Shown here one piece after another: positions 1 to 5,660 of a stretch of 5,836 nt of DNA; within the stretch, counting starts at the first letter, position 1; each line of letters opens with the position of its first letter. A model generated the notes under the pieces. It worked only from the letters and a program-made list of their open reading frames with translations, made no database searches and was not told the origin of the DNA. This stretch comes from Candidatus Omnitrophota bacterium (GTDB lineage Bacteria > Omnitrophota > Gorgyraeia > Aquiviventales > Aquiviventaceae), in the NCBI GenBank assembly GCA_016180605.1, contig JACPAW010000089.1, forward strand, positions 1-5,836. The letters run 5' to 3'. Position numbers and translations under genes: made by a program.

Positions 1-279
1 GTTTCGGCGTTCACCCGCGTCGACGCGCCCGACCCCTACTACTACGATGGGTACCTCTCCTGGAACGACGACGTCCTCACGATCGATTGGGACCCCAACG
101 TTCCAAGCCACCCCTCTATAACCCAACTGCAGGCGTCGTTGGAATACAACAGCTTCGAGAAGAATGACAGGAAGAAGAGCAATGAGCATGGCGGGATATG
201 TCAGAAAAATCATAGGTACGCCAGCGTTGGCGTAGGCGTCAGAAGGCATCCCAAGCAGACAGAGCAGAAACAGCGTTAA
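1..279 (+). other. Open plus-strand frame at left edge, possible 3' end of a gene
   Basis: Frame 1 is open from base 1 to TAA at 277-279 (92 codons). The first ~38 codons (VSAFTRVDAPDPYYYDGY, then LSWNDDVLTIDWDPN) have mostly G or C at third positions, as real genes in a GC-rich genome do. The later part (ending KQTEQKQR) does not, and it lies antisense to the signal peptide of the convincing minus-strand gene. It could be the tail of a gene reaching in from the left, a fragment up to about base 110, or a chance frame. I recognise no family. Confidence 0.22.
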
Positions 280-333
280 ACGTAAGCTAGACGTCGATTG
301 GATATCCTTCACTTGTCTGGCAGGTCGCTTCAT
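1..333 (-). CDS. Exported/membrane protein, 5' part only (runs off left edge)
   Basis: The reading frame opens at ATG 333, preceded by AGAGGG (337-342) three bases upstream, and stays open to the window edge (111 codons seen). The N-terminus MKRPARQVKDI... is followed by a hydrophobic stretch LRLTLFLLCLLG (about residues 17-28) and an AYA|NA signal-peptidase-I-like site near residue 35. A second hydrophobic segment follows (about 40-62, FLTYPAMLIALLPVILLEAVVF) and then basic QRRL. I recall small uncharacterised bacterial membrane proteins that begin with ANAGVP or ANAGTP after the signal, but name no family. Function is unknown. It lies 90 bp downstream of the cysteine-rich protein gene on the same strand, with a hairpin between. 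From about residue 75 the sequence (GVPIDREDVVVPG...) no longer looks like a membrane protein, and the opposite strand has better third-position GC there, so the gene may be broken near base 110. Confidence 0.68.
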   Translation of the reverse strand, partial: MKRPARQVKDIQSTSSLRLTLFLLCLLGMPSDAYANAGVPMIFLTYPAMLIALLPVILLEAVVFQRRLQLGYRGVAWNVGVPIDREDVVVPGEVPIVVVGVGRVDAGERRN

Positions 334-381
334 GTGCCCTCTGCCTGGAAAAGGTATTGTGTCACCGGAACTCGGAACTCC

Positions 382-402
382 CCGCCCCGCAGAGCGGGGC
401 GG
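382..402 (-). terminator. Perfect GC hairpin between two genes, possible terminator
   Basis: CCGCCCCGC and GCGGGGCGG form a perfect 9-bp stem around a 3-nt loop. The hairpin begins 21 bases after the TGA of the cysteine-rich protein gene (424-426) and lies 49 bases before the ATG of the next gene. On the minus-strand transcript it is followed by GGAGUUCC rather than a run of U, so it is not a classical intrinsic terminator. It may be a 3'-end stabilising hairpin, or a short relative of the GC palindromes at 1440 and 5674, with which it shares a GGGGCGG core. Confidence 0.4.
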
Positions 403-423
403 CATACCCATGTAGTCACAAGA

Positions 424-1149
424 TCACCGGGTCACTGCTGTCAAGAGGCAACGCCCCTCAATGCAGCGGGGGACTTGCTCGGGGCAGTGCATGTCGCACA
501 CCGGGCCGAGCCGGCTGTCACAGGCGACGTGGAACGCATCTTGATAGTGGACTTCCCATCGCCGGTGGATCGCCGTGCCGCAGGTGCATCCCCCGCAGTG
601 GGTGGGGAGGAACACGCAATCGCTGTCGTCACGGCAGAAGCGGTCGTTGTCTGGCACCACGAGGTGTTCTCGCGTGTCGGTGGTGTGCGCGCGAAACTGG
701 AGCCGCGGCCGAGAGGGTTGGCGCTCAAGCGAACGGAGAAACCCCGCAAGCGTGTCGAGCGAGCAGACGTCCAGCGCCTCCTCAGTGAAGAACAAATCCA
801 GCCAGCCGACCTCAATGCTGCTCCACCCCGCCATGTGTTCCGCGTCCGATCGCGCGAGGAACACGATCCGCCGCTCGTCCGGCTGATACCTCGGCCCCAT
901 CCAGGCGCTGGCCGCAAAACGGATGGCCGCGTCCTGCGCCACTCGGCCTTTGACCACCTTCGCAACCTTCGCGTCCACCTGCATCGGCCCGTCCACCGGC
1001 ATAGCGCTGGTGTCGACCGATCGGATTACCACCAGCACGATGGCATCGGCTTGCTCAACGAGCTGATCGAACGTACTCGCAGCCGAGGCAGCCGCAGTCA
1101 CCCACCCCACCATCCCCAGCAGGAGCGCTGCTCTCCCCGCCTTCCTCAT
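424..1149 (-). CDS. Exported protein with C-terminal cysteine-rich domain
   Basis: 241 residues. The start is fixed at or after ATG 1149 because an in-frame TGA lies immediately before it. MRKAGRAALLLGMVGWVTAA followed by ASA|AS is a good Sec signal peptide with cleavage near residue 23, and no lipobox cysteine is present. Residues ~26-155 form a first region (FDQLVEQADAIVLVVIRSV, VDAKVAKVVKG, ERRIVFLAR) resembling bacterial exported proteins that read 'AD.IV....V ... V..VVKG ... FL'. Residues 172-234 carry ten cysteines (172, 178, 185, 188, 190, 210, 218, 222, 229, 234) in the order C-x5-C-x6-C-x2-C-x-C, then four spaced cysteines and a final C-x4-C. This resembles the cysteine-cluster domains of exported myxobacterial and related proteins; I infer disulfide bonding or metal binding in the periplasm. 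Third positions are strongly GC-rich, unlike the operon to its right. Function is unknown. Confidence 0.87.
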   Translation of the reverse strand: MRKAGRAALLLGMVGWVTAAASAASTFDQLVEQADAIVLVVIRSVDTSAMPVDGPMQVDAKVAKVVKGRVAQDAAIRFAASAWMGPRYQPDERRIVFLARSDAEHMAGWSSIEVGWLDLFFTEEALDVCSLDTLAGFLRSLERQPSRPRLQFRAHTTDTREHLVVPDNDRFCRDDSDCVFLPTHCGGCTCGTAIHRRWEVHYQDAFHVACDSRLGPVCDMHCPEQVPRCIEGRCLLTAVTR

Positions 1150-1222
1150 TCACTTGTTCCACTCCCTTCCCTTTCAAGTTCCTTCCCTTCGGTGGGTTTC
1201 AACACCCACACACCTCATGTGG

Positions 1223-1354
1223 TTACGTCTCGGCCAGCACCAGCCGAAAGCCCTCGGCCAACGCCTGAAACACTTGGCTGGTGTCGTGGACAGCGACCGG
1301 CTGGGGTACCTCAGAAAGTCCAGGTATTCCACCACTACGGTCAGCCGTATGTAA
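1223..1354 (-). pseudogene. Coding-like remnant, 3' end of an unidentified gene
   Basis: Between the GT39 gene and the cysteine-rich protein gene, one minus-strand frame is open from just after a TAG (1355-1357) to a TAA (1223-1225), 43 codons without an ATG. Its last 24 codons read VAVHDTSQVFQALAEGFR followed by LVLAET and end mostly in G or C, like the real gene at 424-1149. That makes it look like the C-terminus of a lost gene. The peptide is too short to assign to a family. A chance frame is possible. Confidence 0.3.
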
Positions 1355-1373
1355 CTAAATGAAGCGGAAACAA

Positions 1374-1410
1374 TTTACTTTGCCATTCTTATAGCTGACG
1401 AGCTGACTGC
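1374..1410 (-). repeat. Left copy of 37-bp inverted repeat flanking the operon
   Basis: Read on the minus strand from 1410 to 1374, this segment matches the plus strand at 5746-5782 in 33 of 37 positions. It supplies the last eleven codons and the stop of the GT39 gene (AVSSSAIRMAK then TAA). The other copy, read in the corresponding frame, gives AVSSSAIRVAK then TGA. Confidence 0.85.
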
Positions 1411-2793
1411 TGACGAGCTGATTCCCCCCGCTCCTCGTCTCCCCGGCCTGCCTCTAACAAGAGCCGGGGCGGGCTCGCCCCCTGCCCCTTCCTGAATGCG
1501 ATGCAGCCACTCCCAGACACGGGCGAGGCCCAGGCCTGAGAGCAGGAGCAAAATGGGTTCAATCGCCCAGCGGTGGCGGCCCTCGACGTAGTGCAGGCTT
1601 TGGCCGAGTGCCAGCATCATCAAGCACGCGATGATGAATAGGACAATGTGCCGCTGCTCCATACTTGCTCGTTGGATGCTCCATCCAACCCCAAACAACG
1701 CCAAGACAACGGTGAAAAGATAGAAAGCCTCATAGCCAAATTTCCACAGACGCGGATACAATGTCCCGGTTTGCGGGGCGAACCACCAGAATTGCGCAAA
1801 TTTCTGCGCGGTCAATCGCACAAACTGCCAGGGATGGGTTTGAATGAAAGAAAGGGCTTCTTTACGAAACCATGCCACCTGTGATAGTTCATCGGGCAGG
1901 CGTTCTAGCTCAGCGTAACGCTCCGGCGGCAAAGCACGCAAGACGGTATGCCCGCCATCAATGTAAGAATGACCCGTGGCGTAAGGATTGTTGCCGCGCC
2001 AGAAAACTTCCCAGTTCGTCGTGCGGATAAAAATGGGTTGTCCGTGGATTAAGTAACCGCGGATGAGCCAGGGACTGATCACAGCTAAAGCGCAAGCGGC
2101 CACCACCAACAAGCGACGCCACTCCTGCAGGCGCTTCCCTTGCGGTTTTGTCATGAGCCACCAGATGCAAGCCACAGGAAAGAAAACTGCAACCGTTGGC
2201 CGCTGCAAGAGACTTAGGCCAAATACTATTCCCGCCCATGCCGCCTGCCTGAGGGTGCGTTTCTGATAGAGGCGGATAAATGCCCAGATCGCCAGCACGA
2301 ACCATAGCGCATCAAAGGTAAGCGCATGCGCCTTAAGGCTGGAGTAGACGATTAGGCCCGGATGAGCTGCAACCAACCAACCAGCCGCAAGCCCTGCTTT
2401 TGAGCCAAAGAGCGATTCTCCGATGTGCGCCACCATGACTGCAGTTGCGGCACTTACGATCATCTGAACGAATAAAAGCGCGGGGACGCTAATATTCGTC
2501 AAAGCATAGATGGCAGCACATAAAAAAGGATATAAAGGAGCATCGAAAGACCGGTACAAGACTCCCCCGTGGGATGCGTAAACAAAACCCTTGCCTTCCA
2601 AAAGAGTCTTGGCGATAGAGTGGTACTCGAAAACCTGAGGGTGTGCCAAGCCCCCTGCAAAGAGTGCTGCCGCAAGCCGCAGCCCCAATGCCGAAATCCC
2701 CAGGAACCACCAAGCTCTCAGGGTGGCATATTTGGAACGCCTCCGTGGTGCCAGCCTCTCTGGAGGCGTTCCTAATAATAACGCCTCGCTCAT
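1375..2793 (-). CDS. GT39/PMT-like membrane glycosyltransferase
   Basis: 472 residues with about ten hydrophobic segments, the usual build of ArnT/PMT-type transferases that move a sugar from a polyprenyl-phosphate donor to an acceptor on the outer face of the inner membrane. Typical features are the first-loop motif EYHSIAKTLLEGKGFVY (56-72, acidic E56), SFDAPLYPFL (82-91), QRPT (197-200), the long loop PWLIRGYLIHGQPIF then GNNPYATG (241-274), and HYVEGRHRWAIEPILLLLSG (401-420). It starts on ATGA, overlapping the GT2 stop by four bases; the ribosome site is weak, so translation is probably coupled. No other plausible in-frame start lies before the first helix. The domain ends near residue 434. 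The remaining tail (EPAPALVRGRPGRRG..., SSSAVSSSAIRMAK) is encoded by repeats at 1440-1475 and 1374-1423 and is unlikely to be functional. Acceptor and sugar cannot be told from sequence. Confidence 0.88.
   Translation of the reverse strand: MSEALLLGTPPERLAPRRRSKYATLRAWWFLGISALGLRLAAALFAGGLAHPQVFEYHSIAKTLLEGKGFVYASHGGVLYRSFDAPLYPFLCAAIYALTNISVPALLFVQMIVSAATAVMVAHIGESLFGSKAGLAAGWLVAAHPGLIVYSSLKAHALTFDALWFVLAIWAFIRLYQKRTLRQAAWAGIVFGLSLLQRPTVAVFFPVACIWWLMTKPQGKRLQEWRRLLVVAACALAVISPWLIRGYLIHGQPIFIRTTNWEVFWRGNNPYATGHSYIDGGHTVLRALPPERYAELERLPDELSQVAWFRKEALSFIQTHPWQFVRLTAQKFAQFWWFAPQTGTLYPRLWKFGYEAFYLFTVVLALFGVGWSIQRASMEQRHIVLFIIACLMMLALGQSLHYVEGRHRWAIEPILLLLSGLGLARVWEWLHRIQEGAGGEPAPALVRGRPGRRGAGGISSSAVSSSAIRMAK
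1393..1423. repeat. Degenerate tandem octamer repeat in GT39 3' end
   Basis: Four units AGCTGACG, AGCTGACT, GCTGACG and AGCTGATT follow one another. On the minus strand they encode the serine-rich SSSAVSSSA near the protein's end. They partly overlap the 37-bp inverted repeat. Such phrases are usually found between genes. Confidence 0.75.
1440..1475. repeat. Quasi-palindromic GC element, copy A
   Basis: A 36-bp element with left arm TCCCCGGCCTGCCTCT, a 7-nt centre AACAAGA and right arm GCCGGGGCGGGC. Apart from the centre, one arm base (T1449 for C) and the last base, it is identical to copy B at 5674-5709 in the same plus-strand orientation. Two mutually exclusive 7-bp stems can form: 1441-1447 with 1463-1469, or 1446-1452 with 1468-1474 (the latter with one G-U in plus-strand RNA). 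It lies inside the coding sequence of the GT39 gene, encoding about residues 440-452. The flanks CTCGTC and CTCGCC are a 5-of-6 direct match. Confidence 0.82.
2734..2772. repeat. Perfect 11-bp inverted repeat in first codons of GT39 gene
   Basis: GGAACGCCTCC (2734-2744) and GGAGGCGTTCC (2762-2772) are exact reverse complements around a 17-nt loop. The structure begins 21 bases after the A of the GT39 start codon and encodes roughly residues 8-20 (GTPPERLAPRRRS), ahead of the first membrane helix. In mRNA it would be a strong hairpin just beyond the initiating ribosome. It could affect the coupled start or be an inserted palindromic element. Confidence 0.8.
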
Positions 2794-3800
2794 TGCTTGC
2801 TCGTTGCCGTGGACTGTAGACTATGGACTGCGGACAATGCTGGGCTCTCTTCACTCTCTATGGATTCCCATCCGATCTTTTCGCTTGCCACATACAAGGG
2901 CCGCTGCTTGACTTCGTCGTAGACGCGACCGATGTACTCTCCTAGCAGCCCAACCGTCATGAGCTGGACTCCACCGAGAAACAACACGATGATGGTGATC
3001 GAAGCAAAGCCGGGAATGGAGTGCGTGGTGCCAAGCCGGACGTAGAGCATCACGAGGATGCCGAAGAAACTGACGAGTGCGGATAAAAATCCAAGGTATG
3101 AAGCCAGACGCAGCGGGGCAATAGAGAAGGAGATGATTCCATCCAAAGAAAACCGAAACATCCTGCCGAGTGTAAACTTCGTTCGGCCTTCTGTGCGCAG
3201 CGCTCTTTGATAAGGGACCCCGATTTGTTTAAAACCAAACCAACTGCGCAGCCCTCTTAAAAAGCGGTTGCGCTCAGGAAGCCGATTCAAGGCATCCACA
3301 ACTGTCTTTCGCATCATGCAGAAATCCCCGGCATCTTTGGGGATAGGAATCTCCGCGACCCATCGCAACAAGCGATAAAAAAGAAAGGAGGTCGAGCGCT
3401 TCAGCCACCCTTCATCCTTGCGGATGGAGCGCACTCCATAAGCGATATCATAACCTTGCTGCAACTGGCCTAGCATCGCAGGCAACACCTCAGGCGGATC
3501 CTGCAAGTCGCCATCCATCACCGCGACGTATTCTCCCCTGGAGCGCTCAAGACCTGCGGAGATGGCTACTTGGTGGCCGAAGTTGCGCGCCAGGCGAATG
3601 ATTTTTACGGATCGATCCTTAGCACGTAAAGCCAGTAAACTCTCGAAGGTGGCATCCTGGCTTCCATCATCCACAAAAATGACTTCGTAGGGCTGTGGCA
3701 GGCATCGCAGAACAGCGTGGAGCCGAGCAAAGAAAGGCGCGAGTACCTGCTGTTCATTATAGACTGGTACGACGATCGACACGACCATTCCAGAAACCAT
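2790..3800 (-). CDS. GT2 polyprenyl-phosphate glycosyltransferase (GtrB/ArnC/DPM type)
   Basis: 336 residues from ATG 3800. This family transfers a sugar from a nucleotide donor to undecaprenyl phosphate at the cytoplasmic face of the membrane. Visible motifs are the N-terminal VSIVVPVYNE (7-16), VDDGS (43-47), the DxD-type metal site MDGDLQDPPE (95-104), AGDFCMMRK (157-165), RNRFLRGL (178-185), EGRTKFTLGRMFRFSLDGI (204-222), two membrane helices (about 228-255 and 265-285), and LLGEYIGRVYDEVKQRPLYV (285-304). The frame is open to an ATG at 3887, but 3800 is chosen because it overlaps the upstream stop as TGATG, has GGGAGAG just before it, and places the catalytic domain at the usual distance from the start. 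The extra 29 residues would be antisense-free shadow of the GT4-DUF218 C-terminus. The last ~20 residues (SPALSAVHSLQSTATSKQ) are poorly family-like and partly encoded by a heptamer repeat. Confidence 0.92.
   Translation of the reverse strand: MVSGMVVSIVVPVYNEQQVLAPFFARLHAVLRCLPQPYEVIFVDDGSQDATFESLLALRAKDRSVKIIRLARNFGHQVAISAGLERSRGEYVAVMDGDLQDPPEVLPAMLGQLQQGYDIAYGVRSIRKDEGWLKRSTSFLFYRLLRWVAEIPIPKDAGDFCMMRKTVVDALNRLPERNRFLRGLRSWFGFKQIGVPYQRALRTEGRTKFTLGRMFRFSLDGIISFSIAPLRLASYLGFLSALVSFFGILVMLYVRLGTTHSIPGFASITIIVLFLGGVQLMTVGLLGEYIGRVYDEVKQRPLYVASEKIGWESIESEESPALSAVHSLQSTATSKQ
2810..2837. repeat. Heptamer tandem repeat in GT2 3' end
   Basis: Four degenerate 7-bp units run head to tail: TGGACTG, TAGACTA, TGGACTG, CGGACAA. 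On the minus strand they encode part of SAVHSLQSTAT just before the GT2 stop at 2790-2792. It is a second, unrelated short tandem repeat at a gene end in this operon. Confidence 0.7.
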
Positions 3801-5656
3801 CAATCTCTCCCAAAACGAATCCAACCTTTGTACCAGTAGTAAACCATGCTCCCGTACTCTTGCAGAATTCCACGGATCTGTTCCCAACGAATGGATGAAT
3901 CGCGCACATAAAACTGGCTGTGTTCCGGCGGAGTCGGTATCACTTCAATCTCCGGAGCTTGGGTATGCCATGTTAAAAGAGCACGCCGCATATGGTAAGG
4001 AGAGCTGACCAACAGTGCGGAGTGCCATCCGTTTCGACGAAGAATTTCAGCCGTACGGGTGACATTTTGAAAAGTATTCGCGGCCTTCGTTTCCAGAAGA
4101 ATTTTAGATGCAGGCACACCAAGGGAAAGAGCCAACGAACCCATCATTTCCGCTTCACGGAACACAAACGTATAGCCCGAAGAAAAAATCAGCCGATCGG
4201 CCATGCCTTGATGAAAAAGATCCACCGCATGTTTGACGCGCTCCTGATAGCCTCCGCCTGCCTGGCCGGATTCCCCTACCCCACCTGCAAAAACAACAAT
4301 GGCATCGCTGCGCTGCGGTTTCTCGCGAAGCTGCAACGGTTCCGCTACCCACCAGATAAACGGGCTTCGGAAAAGCAAAACATAGGCTGCTACCAATAAG
4401 ATAACGGTACGGGCTACCTGGTGGCGAGCCACGCGGTACAACCGGCGAAGAGCAAACTTCCATTGCTCAGACTCAGAAGCCCTACTTTGGGAAACAGCTT
4501 CAATCAGATCAGACATTCGCTCAATACGGGCTTCCCAACTATTCCTTTTGGAAACCGCAATCCGGGAAGAAACCGCTGTTGAGGAATTGTGCGACATGGC
4601 CTCCTGGATCAATTGGGAAAAATGCTCGGCATCCCCGGCAATGGAAACAATCTGCCCATGCTCCTGGTTGAACCGTTGTATTTCCGGAAGATCCGTAGCC
4701 ACCGTGGGAATTCCCATCGCCAAATATTCGTTCAGTTTGGTCGGATATACGTGTGCGGTGTATTCGCTTAAGCGATACGGCACAATCCCGACATCAAAAT
4801 TCTTGATGTAGCGCGGAAGCTCCTCATGGGACTTTGCCCCCAGAAGATGCACGTTCTCAATCGACTGCAACTGCGATACGTCTGTTTGGGCAGGACCGAC
4901 CAGCACAAAACTGGCACTGGGAAATCTCTGTGCGGCTTGTGCCAGAAGGTCCTGGTCGACCCATTGGTGCAAACCACCCACATAACCGATTAGAGGCCGC
5001 GATAAGTTCTGCATGTCTTGGGGTAAATCATCACTTCGATTCCTTGCTTCTTCAAACTGACGGAAGCGCACCCCGAACGGAAATAAATGGACTGGGTCGG
5101 TGTAGCGCTGCGCATGCTGTCTGAGTTTCTCTGAAGTCACGAAAACCAAATCGGCTTTTTGAAATAATTTGGCTTCGCTCGTTCGAATGCGGCGAGCCTG
5201 CGGAGAGCTGGAAGCAAAATCATCGATGCAGTAATAAACCGTCAGTTCCGGTTCCAGCTCATGGATGAGGTCCAGCACTAAAGGAGTCGGCAAGAAGGTC
5301 CACAAAATCGGGCGGCGAAAACCGCAAGCGCGCATCCAGCGCTGCAGGGCGCGTATCAAAAGCTTCCGATTAAACCAACGAGCCAGCCGCGAATAAGGAA
5401 ACGGCAGTATGATCGGGGAGTAGATAAAGAGGTTCTCCCGTTCTTTTCGAAAACCTTTAACGCTGCGGGACCAGTTCAGCAATCGCTTTCGCAAACGCGG
5501 AAGGTCCTTCAAAGCTGGGGTGCGGACTCCGGTGTTCTCAATAAACAGAACACGATTCCCGGCTTCGGCTAGGCTGGCCATAATTTCCTGGTGGCCCTGC
5601 CAGATGAAGTCCCAGTCAATCGAGGAGATACAGAGAATGTCGCGGTTAGTCAGCAT
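3800..5656 (-). CDS. GT4-type glycosyltransferase fused to DUF218 domain
   Basis: 618 residues. An in-frame TGA lies two codons before ATG 5656, and the N-terminus DILCISSIDWDFIWQGHQEIM fits this glycosyltransferase group, so the start is firm although no good Shine-Dalgarno is seen. Residues 1-~390 form a GT-B enzyme: FVTSEKL (172-178), the donor-side fold opening PLIGYVGGLHQWVD (221-234), FVLVGPA (250-256), and the nucleotide-sugar signature YPTKLNEYLAMGIPTVATDLPE (304-325). Residues 417-438 are one membrane helix after a basic stretch (KFALRRLYRVARHQVAR), which by the positive-inside rule puts the rest outside. Residues ~449-618 are a DUF218 (SanA/ElyC/YdcF-like) domain: SDAIVVFAGG (450-459), RLIFSSGYT (488-496), ETKAANTFQN (522-531), LLVSSPYHMRRA (548-559). 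DUF218 proteins are linked to envelope polysaccharide metabolism. The frame is continuous through the junction. First gene of the operon; the exact sugar is unknown. Confidence 0.9.
   Translation of the reverse strand: MLTNRDILCISSIDWDFIWQGHQEIMASLAEAGNRVLFIENTGVRTPALKDLPRLRKRLLNWSRSVKGFRKERENLFIYSPIILPFPYSRLARWFNRKLLIRALQRWMRACGFRRPILWTFLPTPLVLDLIHELEPELTVYYCIDDFASSSPQARRIRTSEAKLFQKADLVFVTSEKLRQHAQRYTDPVHLFPFGVRFRQFEEARNRSDDLPQDMQNLSRPLIGYVGGLHQWVDQDLLAQAAQRFPSASFVLVGPAQTDVSQLQSIENVHLLGAKSHEELPRYIKNFDVGIVPYRLSEYTAHVYPTKLNEYLAMGIPTVATDLPEIQRFNQEHGQIVSIAGDAEHFSQLIQEAMSHNSSTAVSSRIAVSKRNSWEARIERMSDLIEAVSQSRASESEQWKFALRRLYRVARHQVARTVILLVAAYVLLFRSPFIWWVAEPLQLREKPQRSDAIVVFAGGVGESGQAGGGYQERVKHAVDLFHQGMADRLIFSSGYTFVFREAEMMGSLALSLGVPASKILLETKAANTFQNVTRTAEILRRNGWHSALLVSSPYHMRRALLTWHTQAPEIEVIPTPPEHSQFYVRDSSIRWEQIRGILQEYGSMVYYWYKGWIRFGRD
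3805..3811 (-). promoter_or_regulatory. Ribosome binding site deciding the GT2 start
   Basis: GGGAGAG on the minus strand, with its GGAG core six bases before ATG 3800. It lies within the last codons of the upstream gene, whose TGA shares one base with the ATG. Spacing and overlap together favour 3800 over the more distal ATG at 3887 and the nearby ATG at 3788. Confidence 0.7.
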
Positions 5657-5660
5657 TGTT

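Noticed and set aside
1192..1209. GTGGGT...ACCCAC inverted repeat upstream of the cysteine-rich protein gene as an operator
   Set aside because: A six-base stem of low complexity next to a purine tract; nothing else supports a regulatory site.
1336..1349. Small hairpin TACGG-TCAG-CCGTA downstream of the GT39 gene as a terminator
   Set aside because: Only five base pairs and no U-tract on the minus-strand transcript.
298..1362. Long plus-strand open frame (354 codons) across the cysteine-rich protein gene
   Set aside because: It is antisense to a gene with a clear signal peptide and ordered cysteines, has no ribosome site, and its histidine/arginine/proline-rich translation is typical of a shadow in GC-rich DNA.
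1374..1475. CRISPR array
   Set aside because: Only one 37-bp copy at each end, in inverted orientation, and no regularly spaced direct repeats with unique spacers.
3801..3887. Upstream ATG (3887) as start of the GT2 gene
   Set aside because: It would add 29 residues with no family likeness, buried in the end of the preceding gene; ATG 3800 has the ribosome site and the TGATG overlap.
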